From Gambelia wislizenii (lineage: Eukaryota > Chordata > Lepidosauria > Squamata > Crotaphytidae), in contig JAUMIR010000005.1 in the NCBI GenBank assembly GCA_030847615.1, positions 167,180,596-167,244,595 of the forward strand: a DNA stretch of 64,000 nt. Reading direction: 5' to 3'. This document shows, piece after piece, positions 31,411 to 43,672 of this stretch. The notes beneath the pieces were generated by a model that saw only the letters and a program-made list of their open reading frames with translations, made no database searches and was not told the origin of the DNA. The number at the start of each line of letters is the position of its first letter. Within the stretch, counting starts at the first letter, position 1. The translations under genes were made by a program, and so were the position numbers.

Positions 31411-34255
31411 TTAGGTCATCTGTCCTCTGAAGCTATGGGCAATCTTTTTTTTTAATAATTCCTTTTTATTTATCAATTTTAACTATGATTTGTGAATATA
31501 TCCTAACATCATAAACTGTGAATTAAATCCATTTGCTAGTCCTATCTAGAGTAGACCCATTGAATTAATGAGATTTACATATACGTTGACTTGTCACTCA
31601 GAAACTGATTTAATATCTGCATTCTCAAAGGACCTATGAGGATTTAGGCCTATGGTTTGAAGTTAGTTCATTGCTACTAACCATAATTAAAATTAACCAC
31701 AGTTTGCCCATCTTTAGATAACATTAAACTATGTTTAATCCAAAATAGAAGCAGCAATTTTTAAATGCCTCTTGGCAAATATACCAGGGGGTAAGAGGGA
31801 AAGTAGGGAGTGATGCACTCATGGTTGTAACAATATAGTACAGTTTAGCATAGGGGTGGGCAAAGTGTCCCCCTCCTGCTTATGACCTCCAGTCCTTTTT
31901 TTAAATCCCTATTCTACCAATGTTTGCCAATGTTTCCCCATTTTTCTTATTTAAGGGTTTTATTAATTTGTGATACAGCATTGACAGAATGCTTGTCATC
32001 TCCATTTCAACCATATCCCTTCATACTGTCATACTCCCCCTCCCCAATGATCTCACATACAAAATCCTAACTACATTTTTAAAAAAAAAAAATAGGAAGA
32101 CATTGTGGGCTGCTGTTGAAATTGAGTGGGAAACTGCAACATGTGTTATAGTCAATAGGAAATGGAACTAATGCACTATAACCTATGGGATAGTGAATTC
32201 ATAATCTATATCATACTCAGTTTAGCTCATCTCAATTCAATATCAACATCCAATATCATAATATACTAATCAAAGCCATTGTAAGCTCATTGATGGTTAA
32301 TTTATACATATTTAATGCATTTTATATGTAACAATGCATACAATGACATTCAGCTAATTGTAAAGACATTTTCATATATGTAGCTATTTTAACATATTTT
32401 TAACTTAAAAAAAAACCTAAAGAAAAATAAAAATGTATGGATCTCAAGTCCTTGGCCAACTTAAACAATGGGCCCCAGCCTCATGATAGTTGTCCATGCT
32501 TGTTTAGTATCCAAACTGTTCTGTGTGTTTGTGTGTGTGAATGCATGTACACACAAAGGAATGAAGGAGACAGAAAGATTAACTGTTGGATTCAGTGTTT
32601 TGTTTTATTCCATCCCACTTCTAAAGCAATCTAGAGAATTCCAATATTTTCCTACATATTTTAAAATCCAGGCTATCAAATTATTACTGACCTGGGGAAA
32701 AAAATTAATAATAGGTATATAAAAGGCAGATACCAAGTCCTGCTAATTGGTTCCAGTTATACTTTTTCCTTTCATTAATACTGTCAGAGAATGCAAGTCT
32801 GAACCCACTGGTATTTGGAATCATGTCCTTGTATAGGGGACATTGACAAACCATGGGAAGTGCTTCTTAAACCATTTTAGAAGCAAAGCTTTACCTTTAT
32901 AAAGGGTGTGGACTTTGAAACATAAAAGGTGAGTGAAATAAACATATTCTTTCAGATTTTGTTGATAAAAAAATATAGACAGTACCTCCTCCCCACCCAC
33001 ACACCCAGAGTTTTGCTATGGAAATGCTTTTAAGTATATTTTGGAAGAAGAATGATTGCTTATCCATCCTGTAAAAAAAAAAAAGAAAAAAAGAAAACAG
33101 ACTTCAGAATGTAATCAAGATTGAAGAACAACAGTTTGAGAAACCATAAATGCTTATACTGCTTCTCCTTCTTCCAGATTTTTGAGTCCAATGCCAAGCA
33201 GGGGAGGAGAGGTAAGTCAGAGTAATCTGAGACTGGGAAATGGTATGTCTAAAGGCTGAGGTTTTACAGATGGAGCAGTGATGGCTGGCAGCTTCCATTT
33301 CAGCGAGGTGGTAAAATATTAGAACTTTATCAGATGGGGCAAAAATCATACAATTACAATGTTACGGTAGCACAAATGGTTCCCGCTATCCCATGATGTT
33401 GTCATGTTCACATGATCAAACTGTGCTCCAGCCACAAATATGGCTTTGCTTTTAATTGACGGGACAAGCCAAAAATATCTCTCAATATCACTTATTTCAT
33501 GGTACTGAAGAGCGTGCAAAAAAAGTCCCACTGTAATCACAAGATTACAGTGTGACTGGGTGGTCCTCTTCCCCCCTCCCCATTCCCAGTGAGAAAATGC
33601 CCGGGTGAGAACGTGAAAACAATTCACAAGACTCTCTTTTTATGAACTGCCCTGGTTTGTTTGCACATTTTTTTAGGTTTGTTTAAGTGTTTGTATACTT
33701 TGCAAATTAAGGGTTTTTTGGTGTTTTATGTGTGCTCACGTTTTTTCATGAGAAGCACCAAAATCTTGCCCATGCTAAAGCACGGAAGAATAATCCTGTT
33801 CTTAAAGTGTTAGTGTTGGTTGTGCAATAATTCCATGGTGGTTCTTTCACGTGATCATAGCAACGTGCGGTCATAAGTGTAATAATGCCACTATGTTTCT
33901 GCTTTCCTCATTCACAGAATTACTGTGTTTTTTGACATTAGTCTGATAAAGTCCTTAGTTAAAATGCTGGAGGAGCTATCCAAAGTGCTGAACCTATTAT
34001 GGGAATCAGATTTAGCACCTTGATTAGTTCCTAAAAAATGGACTAAACTACAAAGGAGATTCCATGCCTTGCTGACAAAGAAGCCACTAGCTGTCAGGGA
34101 CAGGGGAAAGTACAGCACTGTGAGTTTGACATGCTGGTTAAAAGAAATAAATAGTGATTAGGCACCTTTCAGCCTTTCCACTTTTCAGGTCCTCCAGCTC
34201 TTCAGAGCTTTTTATGATCTTCAGGCTAGCATGCAGTGTTATCATGTATGTAGAT
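31411..34255. other. Long AT-rich stretch without a recognised gene
   Basis: It contains a third copy of the unclassified short repeat near 31554 (cccattgaattaatgaga...cgttgact), (TG)n near 32520-32540, A-rich runs at 32079 and 33073-33097, and the hairpin at 33525-33556. Otherwise I see no feature. Confidence 0.4.
33525..33556. repeat. 14-bp inverted repeat with 4-nt loop
   Basis: gtcccactgtaatc pairs with gattacagtgtgac around acaa, with a single mismatch. Confidence 0.7.
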
Positions 34256-34600
34256 ACTCAGAAGCAAAGCTCACAGAATTCAAGGCAAGCCCTGCTAAGT
34301 TCAATATGATTTGTTCTTAGGTAAATATTAGGGCCAACACCACCTGATTTTAGTGTGTATGTATAAGATCACTGCAAAGGGCCCTCTTGCCCACCAACTT
34401 TTTGATGCTTCCCACAGGCTCTTCTGCTACTCCTCCCAGGTGGTGCAACGTTATGAGTTCAATCCCAGGGGGCTCCAAGTCTTCCATCCATCTGTAAAAT
34501 GAGTAACCAGCTTGTTGGGGGCAATTAGCTAAAAAAAAAATCGTAAACCACTTAGGGAGTGGTTTGGCATTTTCTATGTTCTGGGGTAGGCCAATTGTAA
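34256..34600 (+). mobile_element. tRNA-derived SINE, MIR-like, with upstream short repeat
   Basis: The text gagttcaatcccaggggg resembles a pol III B box. It is followed by the SINE-core-like ccatccatctgtaaaatgag, taaccagcttgttgggggc, and ends tcgtaaaccacttagggag. The 'tctgtaaaatg' segment and the L2-like 'gtaaaccac...agggag' end fit a MIR-like/L2-tailed SINE. The A box is not clear. The stretch 34258-34330 is a separate diverged short repeat (actcagaagcaaagctcac, ctgctaagttcaatatg). Confidence 0.5.
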
Positions 34601-37335
34601 GTATTAGTCCTTATTTTGATAATTACTATTCCTGTTTTTATTGAAAGCCAGAAATGAAGATTTAAAAATAAGATTGAAGAAACTAAAAACAGGCTTTTTA
34701 CGATAGTTGATTGACACAGAAAAATTTTAAACACAGAGCTCTTGAAAGAACTCTTTTTGAAAATTAGTTTGGAAATCAAATAAAGGATTTTAATAATTAT
34801 TTGAACTCTCCCCCATGCCCCCCCTTTTTGGAAGGAACATGAAGTAAGCCATTTTGCAATAGCCCATGGATTTGTCCAAATTCTGTTTATTCTTCCTTGA
34901 TTCAGATTTGGAATTAATTTCAGATTGACAAATTAAAACCATTAGACTGTCTGTTCTCAGCTGTACTTAAATGGTTTGGATTTGTACATTAGATATGCAA
35001 TGTTCTTTAATCCATTTCTAAGCATTTTAAATAACTTTGAATCTTCTTCTTCAAATCTCTTCTTAAATATCTCATTATTTTTAATCTGTGGTACAGTTAT
35101 CGGAGGGCTGAATTCCTTAATACAGTGAACCTACACACTTCCCTTCCATCTAATTTACTGAATTACAAGATTAATTTGCTCTACTACTTCATACCTTACA
35201 TCTAAACTCTTAACTCTTGTTTGAACTTATGACAGAGTTCTTTCTTGTAGAAAATCATGGTTCAGTATATCTGATCCAGATATGATAAAATTGGAAATAA
35301 AAAGATAATAGAAACACACCATTTCCCTCCCTCATACTTTGGACCAATGCACGTTTATGTGAGTCCACCCCCACCCAACCCCTAACTACTGGGATATTTT
35401 CTTACAGTACAAGTATTTCTTTGTTCTACAATGAAAATCAAATTGTTCTTTCTATTTGCTACCCTCTCCAGACGTTTGCCCACAAATTAGTGTACAGTTT
35501 TAGAAATCATTGATCAAAAGCAAAAACACAAACACAAAGCCTGCTTCCCAGCCAGAAGTGTGCTGTCACACACCTGAAAGGTTACAAATGTGATTAAGCA
35601 TGACAGGCCTCATGTACTGCTCTCATAAATCTCACACATGGTAATGCATTAGGGATGGCAGGTGTAAATAGAATGGGGAAAGTGCAATTCTATCATGCCA
35701 CGTGCAATTAAGATGAGTATATTAAGTAAAGATTTGGAAATGGCAAAGATAAACATATGAGGGCTTTTGTATTTTTTTAAGTCTCCAGTTCCTTTAAGGA
35801 ACTTGACATTGTACTCAGGTTGTGACTTTGAGGGGGAGGGGATCTATTTGGAGTAATTTTTCCTCCTCTGTGTATTTCACGCCTGAAAAATATACTAGCA
35901 AAATGCCCTCCTTAATAGAATCTCACAGATTACTGTAACCCATATGCACATAACATATGTCCTCTGGAAAGAGAACATTTATTAAATATTTTGGCAGATG
36001 TCTCCTTGGCAAGGAGAGGAATGTATACATGATGCTTGCTTAATAAGGTACTCCTTTATCCATGCATTCAGTACATTTTTAAAGCCTGAATTATTGTAAA
36101 ATTAAACAGAACATAACTTCTGAGAACCTTGCTTCCACCAATGTAACTCTGCATAGGCATGAAAGTAAATTCTATGAGACTTGAAAGGAAAGATCTAGAA
36201 GAAAGGAGTGTGTAAATAAAATACACAATGAATTTGAAAAAAGATATCACATATTAATGAAATAATCTAGTAGAGAAAACATGGACTGTGAAAGTGTGAA
36301 GGAGTTTGTCTTGCTTAGATTTGCTTGTTCTGAGCTGCCTTTGATCCAAGGATAGTTCTTTGGTTTTCTGAAAAGACAGCAATAACTTATTTCTCATGAT
36401 ACCTTTTTTTATTTATTTTAAAAAACCCATGATTTGGAAAGGTCATTGGTTAAACAATGTATGTATCAACAGTTCCCTTAACACCTTCATCACTCAGTGG
36501 AGAAAGAAATAAAATAGTCATAAGTGATCGATGACAAGAAAGAGCTCACCTGACCTACCTCCAATAACATTTCAATTACAGATTTCAGAAAAATCCACAC
36601 TTCTGTGGGCTGTGAAATGGCAGGTTCTCTTTCTTCTTTCAAGATACTCTAAAATGGTTAGGCTGAGTACACATTTGAAGGCACTCACATCAAAGGCCTG
36701 GAGGAAGAAGATACTATGTGTAAGCTGGAGTTGAAGGAAGGGTAGGTTTAGGTTTTGAAAAATATCAGCAAACAAGGAGGAAAATGCTCCCTTTCTGCTC
36801 TACAATGTGAATGTTTCACCTCATTTTCATATACACTTCTGGCTTTTTTTACAATATTTCCAAATACTACACTAAAATTTTTAATGGCAAGGATAAAGAT
36901 AGACATTGCTGTAAAGGCATGAACGCACGTAGATAAACTACAATATGAAATCTAAGCAAATGAATACTTGTAAAGCAAAGTTAAGTTTTTATAACTGTGT
37001 TTCTTTTTCAGGTACCCTCTGATGTGTGCACCACAAGATTCTGATGCACTTTGCAAGTAGCAAAGGCATTATCTAAAAAGGCTGGGCTGTGGCCAAAGGG
37101 AACCAGATTCCAGTCCAAACATAGTCCTAAAATATCACTCAAAATTTCTGGAAGTCAATATTATCCATTCTGTTTTGCCTCAAAAGACTGTTGTATGGAT
37201 AAAATAGGGATGGGCAAGATACAATTATAATGTGATGGAGCCAGAGTTAGTTGTATTTAGAGTAGGCCCATTGGCATCAATGGGACTTTCTTCTCTTCTT
37301 TAAATTATAGGTCCATAGTTGTGCATAGCAGTTTG
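34601..37335. other. Long AT-rich stretch without a recognised gene
   Basis: Includes another copy of the unclassified short repeat at about 37250-37300 (agtaggcccattggcatcaa). The part 35560-35760 is free of simple repeats and could hold conserved non-coding sequence, but I cannot show it. Confidence 0.4.
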
Positions 37336-37337
37336 AA

Positions 37338-37979
37338 GAGGTTATCACACGGGCCCTTTTAAAACATCCCTGTCCTGGTACCCCCCACCCAACCCACTCC
37401 CACCCCACTCCCATGCCTGTCACAGTTTTTTTTAAAAGTTTTCAAACACCTACCTTATTCTGCAAATGAAACCACTCCTCCTCCCCTTGGCTTCCCTGCA
37501 GTAAATGCAGCCATCATAAAGCTGCTTTTACTACAGGGGAAAAAAATCCTGCTCGCTCTTCTGAGAGAACGATTGTGCAGAAAATTTAATTATAAAAAAT
37601 AAACCAAATGTCCCCCCAAAAACCCAAGCCCCAAAACAAATTTTTAAAAAACCAAGTAACCTGGGGAGGAGGGGGAAGGGTGTCATTTACCTCGTCTTCC
37701 CAATTGTACCTAGAAGTATTCTGAACAGATCTCTCAATGATGTTACATTATGTCATCATCACGCAGCACATTGGGGCTCTAATTCATGCGCCTGTGATTC
37801 CATTTCTGTAATGGAACAGGTGCCTTATTGATGACTTTTCCACATCAATAAGGGAAAATGGAAGCAGCACAGAGCTAGTACAGGGGGAGCAGGACAGGGA
37901 TGATGTTGTCTGATAGGTAAGCCTTTCAGCAATCTTCTGTCATCCCTGTCCTGGGATATTTGTCCTGTGTGATAATCTC
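37338..37979. mobile_element. 0.64 kb non-autonomous DNA transposon with subterminal repeats
   Basis: The termini gaggttatcacac (37338-37350) and gtgtgataatctc (37967-37979) are inverted copies with one mismatch. Subterminal catccctgtcctgg near 37365 recurs inverted as aggacagggatgatg near 37892 and directly as catccctgtcctggg near 37941. Inverted ends plus repeated subterminal blocks fit a hAT-type non-autonomous element. No transposase frame is present. Target duplication was not resolved. Confidence 0.65.
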
Positions 37980-38128
37980 CTGAGTGCTGGAATACAACTC
38001 TAGAGACCAGGGTTCAAGTTCCTGCCTGGCTATGAAAACCTTGGGCAAGTCACACACACTCAGCCTCTGAAAATCCCATGATAGGATCACCATAAGTCAG
38101 AAATGATTTGAGGGCACACAACAACAAA
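37980..38128 (+). mobile_element. Sauria-type SINE, diverged head
   Basis: The B-box-like gaccagggttcaagttcc, the body cttgggcaagtcacacac and the tail gatcaccataagtcagaaat, gatttgagggcacacaacaac are clear. The A-box end is degenerate or deleted and the element abuts the DNA transposon at 37338-37979. Confidence 0.75.
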
Positions 38129-38129
38129 G

Positions 38130-40025
38130 CTGTGCCCAGGAGTCATCCAGCATAGACTGCACAGCCTGGGGAAAATATTATACAAGAAGGTACTGGATAA
38201 CTCTTTGGAGAACACCAGAAAAAAAATACTACACTAGTGTAAACCCTGATTATGCAAGTACAAGTCACCAAAAAAGGGTTCAGTCCAAGCCTTTAAGGTG
38301 CTACTAAACTCCATTAATAATAGCTATATAGCTATTTCACAAATAAGGTGCATTTCAGAAGAGGAAAAAAGCATTAGCATTAGCAGGTCTCAATACCCAG
38401 GGATTCAAACTCAGATGTTAAGACTCCACCGAAGACAGTGGCATTGATGCTATCAGAGTCCTGGGCCTAGATGAATGGGTCTGTCAGTTTCACTTCCTCT
38501 TCCGTACCTACCCTTGATGATATGGAGCCATGAGAAGAAAATGTGTAATGTCACAATATGAAGAGATGAGGTACACTTTCACATTTACTGTCAGGTCTAG
38601 TTTGGCACTCAAGGTAGCAATTGTAAATTGTCATCTTGCATTTTAATTAAAATGTCTGGCAAATGCCAAATGATTTGGGGGAACCTCCTGTTTCTGGAGC
38701 ACAACTAATTTGTTTGACATGTGTGTGTGAGTACCCAACCAAATATAAAATCAATTTATGATGTTTTGAAGTGTCAGCATATGCAATAAGAAAACACTTT
38801 TCATCCAGAGGTATCTCATCAACAACACACAACCTTGCCTCACTGATTAATGTGACAAGATAGTTTATGATGCTCCATAATTGTTGGCATCTTACAGAAT
38901 CACAGGAAGATATCAAAGAAGGATATTAATTGTCTGTTTTACCTTGCAAGCTGTACATACGCAGAGCTAGAACATAAATCATTGGACTTGCAGATCTCTT
39001 CAGAATCGCAGAAAGAGGATAAAAATGAAGGTCAGCAAGAGCTACACAGACTTGATGCTTATTCAGTCTTCTGCCTTATTTAGGAATGTAAATATTGCCA
39101 ACCTGATGGATTATACTGGGAGATTCTGCCATGCAGATTATTAGTATTATTTTAAGGGCATATGCAGAGCCGTACAATCTTGTCGCAGTCACAATCATTC
39201 CTTATGCATATGTAATTCTGACAGGAAAGAAAGAATAGCACTTCAGATGGAGTGTAACATTATTCTTAAGTCAGAAGACAGCAGGAATAATGAGATAATA
39301 TGTCCCTATAAAAGGGGCACAAGTGGTGACTGAGCAGCACAGTACTGAAGAGGTAGAGATTTGTGAGTAAATCATCCACAGCAGAGTTTCTCTGAGGGCT
39401 TTCCTAGAGCTGCACTGGACACAGGCAGGAACTGTTTTGTGTTCCCATATCTGCAGATTGCTGCATGACTGTGGATATGTCTGAAAAAAATGCACTTTTG
39501 GAAAAGATGTACAGAACAATAGGCAAATTTCAAACATGCAGACAAACACAATTTAGTCAAGCATGTTGAGGAGAGCTGATACAATCTGAAAAACTATGCA
39601 AAATAAAGATTTTGTCATATTACAAAAATAAAGCAATCAATAGGGTGAAAGCAAGCTGGGACAAGGTATGAAGGTGAGGAAAGGAGGAAGTCTGAAGAGG
39701 TGAGCTTGATCGATGTGCAAATACCTACCAGGCGTATGCTTCATTTGACTTCTCAAGTGGCTAATATAGATTGATGAGGCTAACATGTAGTGTTCCTCCA
39801 TCAGTTTGTCTAATCTTTTGTTAAAAGCAATAAAAAGTATCAGAGAAGGGTAGGCATTGAAGACCATATATATATTCCTGTGCAGCAAGGGCCACTCTAC
39901 AAGACAGAGGAAGACAATCTTTGTTCTAGTCAGACTGTCCTCACTTTTCCCCACAGTCTTCTACCAGCAACTGTCCTGTTTGATGGAACCTTATGAGTCA
40001 TTGTTTTAAAAATATATTGTAAGAC
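38130..40025. other. AT-rich sequence without a recognised gene
   Basis: Open frames here lack any domain I recognise. The block 38870-39100 is complex and repeat-free. Nothing further can be supported. Confidence 0.4.
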
Positions 40026-40029
40026 TTGT

Positions 40030-40192
40030 AAACAGATACCAAGTGCTGTAGGCTGTATTTCAGAGGAAGGAATTGGCAAAACCACCTCTGAGTATTCCTT
40101 TCCACACACACACACACACAGACAAAAACTATGAAATTCAGAGGGTCAGAGTAAGTTGACAGGTGACTTGAAAGCACATATACACACATTTA
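40030..40192 (+). mobile_element. 5S-derived SINE, 5'-truncated
   Basis: It begins with the 5S rRNA 3' end (ataccaagtgctgtaggc), then the same body as the copy at 22653 (gtatttcagaggaagg, gagtattcctttcc). A (CA)n at 40103-40120 interrupts it. It ends in a Bov-B-type tail (gttgacaggtgacttgaaag). Confidence 0.7.
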
Positions 40193-40513
40193 ATAATGTG
40201 CGTCGGAACCCTATATGACTTCTTCTTACATAACATAACTTTGTGTATACCTAGCTAAGTAACAGAGGCACTAAGGAACCCAGTTACTGAATTGCAAAAA
40301 TGAGTATTGTGACCAATGTGATAAATATCAGGACCAATGTGATGCTCGTCGGGACCAATTTCCATCGACCTCATTTTACATCAGTCACATCGTGCTTCAG
40401 ACACCAATGCATATGAGGAACTTTACACCTCTGCTATGTAGCAACATAACAGCAACCCTCTACTACAAACAGAAGTTGTGCAACTGTGCAATTCTATGAA
40501 TTCCCACAGAATT

Positions 40514-41046
40514 ATGAAGACACATTTTAAGGAATTTGGGGGGACATCCTAGTCTTTCCAGGATCTGCCATAGACCTTTTCTACTTACAGTGTCAAAGGC
40601 TTTGGTGAGGTCGACAAATGTTACATAGAGACCCTTGTTCTGCTCCCTACATTTTTCTTGCAGTTGCCTAAGGGCAAATAACTTGACCACGCTGGCCCTC
40701 ATGTAGCAAGACCTGAAACAACATCTCAGGCTCGGCCAAATTGATCACCAACAGTGGTCCGCCCTGGCCTCACATCGGGAGGCATGGAGACACACTATCC
40801 ACAATGCTGCAGCCTTATTTGAGAACTCACGACGAAAAGTCTTGAAGAGAAACGACAATGCAGAAAGAATCATAACCCAAAAACATCACCCAAGGAGACC
40901 TTCTGCTGTGCTTTTTGCAACCGGACTTGTTTATCTCGGATTGGCCTTTTTAGTCATCAGCGCACTTGCAGAAAGTGCGGGATGAGTCCTTCCTGAATCT
41001 TCGTTTGAGAAGAAAAGCCAGAGAGAGAGAGAGAGATGAAGACACA
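40514..41046. mobile_element. Zinc-finger LINE, copy 2: 5'-inverted insertion with target duplication
   Basis: An exact 11-bp duplication, atgaagacaca, lies at 40514-40524 and 41036-41046. Between them, 40525-40710 is minus-strand RT sequence and 40711-41035 is the plus-strand 3' end of the same LINE. The minus part encodes FALRQLQEKCREQNKGLYVT, then FVDLTKAFDTVSRKGLW. The plus part runs from the post-RT basic region to the zinc finger CCAFCNRTCLSRIGLFSHQR, TCRKCG. This is the structure left by a 5' inversion during target-primed insertion. Confidence 0.85.
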
Positions 41047-41073
41047 ATGATACAATAAGATTCTGGCCATATT

Positions 41074-41284
41074 TTGTTGTTGTTATGGCTTATGGCAACC
41101 TTATCATCAGGTATTCATGGCCAGATTTCTTCAGACTAGACCTGTCATTGCCTTCTTCTTAAGTTGAGAGAGATTGTGCTTTTCCCAAAGTCACCTGTGG
41201 GTTTTGATGGCCAAGTGAGAATTTGAACCCTGGCCTCCTGGAGTCCTAGTCCAACACTCAAACCATTACACTACGGTGGTTCTC
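41074..41284 (-). mobile_element. Sauria-type tRNA-derived SINE
   Basis: Minus orientation: tail ttgttgttgttatggcttat, ggcaacc at the left; body ttgccttcttcttaagttg; B-box-like gaatttgaaccctggcctcc; A-box end accattacactacggtggtt. It separates two copies of the zinc-finger LINE. Confidence 0.85.
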
Positions 41285-41814
41285 AACTTCTTATGTTTCC
41301 GTATTATATTTTTACTGATAAAGAGATTTTCCAAGATGGCACCAGGCGTACACTTTGAACTGAGGGTTTCTAGGAGTTGTACTGGAGCAGGGGCTCTCCA
41401 TTGACGCCCCCTTGTCGTGGGAGAGAGGCTTGCGTACCCTAATGATGTTTTGAGCTATGCTGATGGTGACATAATAGACACTGGTAGGGTCTCCCATGCC
41501 AGACAGGTCAAAACCGAAGGGTCCGACAAAGAGCGTCAAAGGGCAGGATAGGCTCTCTAGCCTTATGGCAACCATCCTAGGAGAAGGAAAACTCTAACCC
41601 CAAACCTGGGCAGATGGTGCTCGTCCAACCCTGTAAGGTCAACCATCTAAGAGAAGGAAACTCTAATCAAACCTATGACCCAAGGACCTGGCTGCTACCA
41701 TCCATGCTTGCAAGGCCACAGCAGATGAACGTTTGGTTTAAAGGGTGAGACCAGTTCTGTGCACACTGTGCTCCACCAGAAAAATCCATTACACAGGCTT
41801 GAAGGACAAATCCA

Positions 41815-42824
41815 ATTCCGAAAAGGCTCAGCTATCCAACATATGCTACAAAAACCGATGAAAAATGAATTGGACATAGATCCCACTTTGGAAGAGACCC
41901 TTAAGGCCATACAGCAGATGAAAAATGGCAAGGCAGCTGGGATTGATGGAATCCCACCTGAAGTTTGGAAACATGGAGGTCATGTACTCCATGTTAAATT
42001 CCACAAACACCTTGTAAATTGTTGGGGAAAAGGGGAACTGCCATTAGATCTCTGAGATGCAGTCATCATCACCCTGTACAAGAAAAAAGGAGCAAAATCC
42101 GATTGCTCAAACTATTGAGGTATAACGCTGCTCTCTATTGCTGGACAAATCCTTGCAAGGATACTCCTGAACAGATTAGTTCCTGCTATTGCAGAAGAAC
42201 TCATTCTTGAAAGTCAATGTGGCTTCAGAGCCAATAGGAGTACTACAGATATGGTATTTGCCCTTAGACAACTGCAAGAGAAATGTAGAGAGCAGAACAA
42301 GGGACTCTATGTAACATTTGTCGACCTTACCAAAGCCTTTGACACTTTGAGTAGAAAAGGTCTGTGTCAGATCCTGGAAAGACTAGGATATCCCTCCAAA
42401 TTCCTTAAAATGATTATCTTGCTACACGAGGGCCAGCACGGTCAAGTCAGATATGGCGATGCTCTTTCAGAGCCCTTTCTAATAACTAATGGAGTGAAGC
42501 AAGGTTGTGTTCTTGATCCAACTTTATTTACAATCTTCTGCAGCATGATGCTCCAAAGAGCTATGGCAGAGCTCAAAGAAGAAGACGGCATCTATATATG
42601 TAACCGTACTGATGGTAGCCTGTTTAACTTAAGCCGTCTGAGGGCTCACACTAAGACTCTAAACTATCTAGTCCGTGAGCTGCTCTGCGCTGATGATGCT
42701 GCCCTTGTTGCCCACACAGAAGCAGCTCTGCAGCACCTAACATCCTGCTTCACAACAGCTGCAGACCTGTTTGGGCTGGAAGTCAACCTGAAGAAAACGG
42801 ACGTTCTTTACCAGCCTGCACCAT
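41815..42824 (+). pseudogene. Reverse transcriptase of the zinc-finger LINE (broken)
   Basis: In order on the plus strand: PTLEETLKAIQQMKNGKAAG then IDGIPPEVW (RT block 0/1). ITLYKKKG and ITLLSIAGQILARILLNRL come next across a stop and frame changes. Then come ESQCGFRANRSTTDMVFALR and YVTFVDLTKAFDTLSRKGL with the first catalytic Asp. NGVKQGCVLDPTLFTIFCSM is followed by LLCADDAALVAHTEAAL. The active-site box reads CADD where FADD is usual, so Phe is replaced by Cys while both Asp remain. GLEVNLKKTDVLYQPAP ends the frame at a stop at 42823. In-frame stops upstream and missing endonuclease make it inactive. Confidence 0.85.
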
Positions 42825-43645
42825 AGGACGAACACCATCATCCCCACATTGCCATCAGCAAATCTGTGCTTATGTCCGTTCAGCAGTTCACCTACCTGGG
42901 AAGCATCATCTCCTCAGATGCCAAGATTGACAAAGGGATCGATCACAGATTAGCAAAGGCATATAGCACATTTGGAAGACTTTACAAGAGTCTGGAGTAA
43001 TAAACACCTGAGGCGAAGCACAAAAATCAGTGTGTATAGAGCCATTGTACTGTCTATTCTCCTTTATGGTCTGAAACATGGGTCACCTATCGCCACCACT
43101 TACGACTCCTCAAACGCTTTCATCAGCGCTGTCTACGCACAATCCTAAATATACACTGGACTTACTATGTGATGAATGTTGCCGTCCTTGAGCAAGCAGG
43201 GATCACCAGCATTGAGGCCATGATATTGAGAACACAGCTGTGCTGGGCAGGGCACGTTTCCAGGATGGAGGACCATCACCTCCCCAAAATAGTACACTAC
43301 GGTGAACTCGCCGTGGGTCAGTGTAAGAGGGGTGCTCCAAAAAGTGATACAAGGACTCCCTGAAACAACATCTCAGGCTCGGCCAAATTGATCACCAACA
43401 ATGGTCCGCCCTGGCCTCACATCAGGAGGCATGGAGACGCACTGTCCACAATGCTGCAGCCTTATTTGAGAACTCACACCAAACAAATCTTGAAGAGAAA
43501 TGACAAGGCAGAAAGAATCACAACCCAGAAACATCACCCAAGGAGACCTTCTGCTGTACTTTCTGCAAGTGGTCTTATTTATCTCAGATTGGCCTTTTTA
43601 GTCATCAGCACGCTTGCAGAAAGTGCAGGATGAATCCTTCCTGAA
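42825..43645 (+). pseudogene. Post-RT region and C-terminal zinc finger of the LINE (broken)
   Basis: After the RT stop, plus-strand frames give VQQFTYLGSIISSDAKID, then (after frame changes) VAVLEQAGITSIEAMILRTQ, CWAGHVSRMEDHHLPKIVHY and a basic KRGAPK stretch. These lead to the terminal FCKWSYLSQIGLFSHQHAC (about 43560-43620). The zinc ligands remain as C-x2-C ... H ... C, while the normally invariant NRTC has decayed to KWSY. The finger probably binds nucleic acid in the family; here it is a relic. Confidence 0.75.
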
Positions 43646-43672
43646 TCTTCGTTTACGAAGAAAAGCCAGAGA

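Larger units (their letters stand above)
41320..43672 (+). mobile_element. Zinc-finger LINE (Ingi/Vingi-like), copy 3, internally deleted
   Basis: A 5' UTR-like stretch (about 41320-41750, with tccattgacgcccccttgtc) runs directly into sequence upstream of the RT, so the endonuclease region is missing through internal deletion. RT, post-RT region and the C-terminal zinc finger follow to about 43672. The end gaagaaaagccagaga is shared with copies 1 and 2. It is followed at once by a hAT-like palindrome. Several stops and frameshifts are present. Confidence 0.75.
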
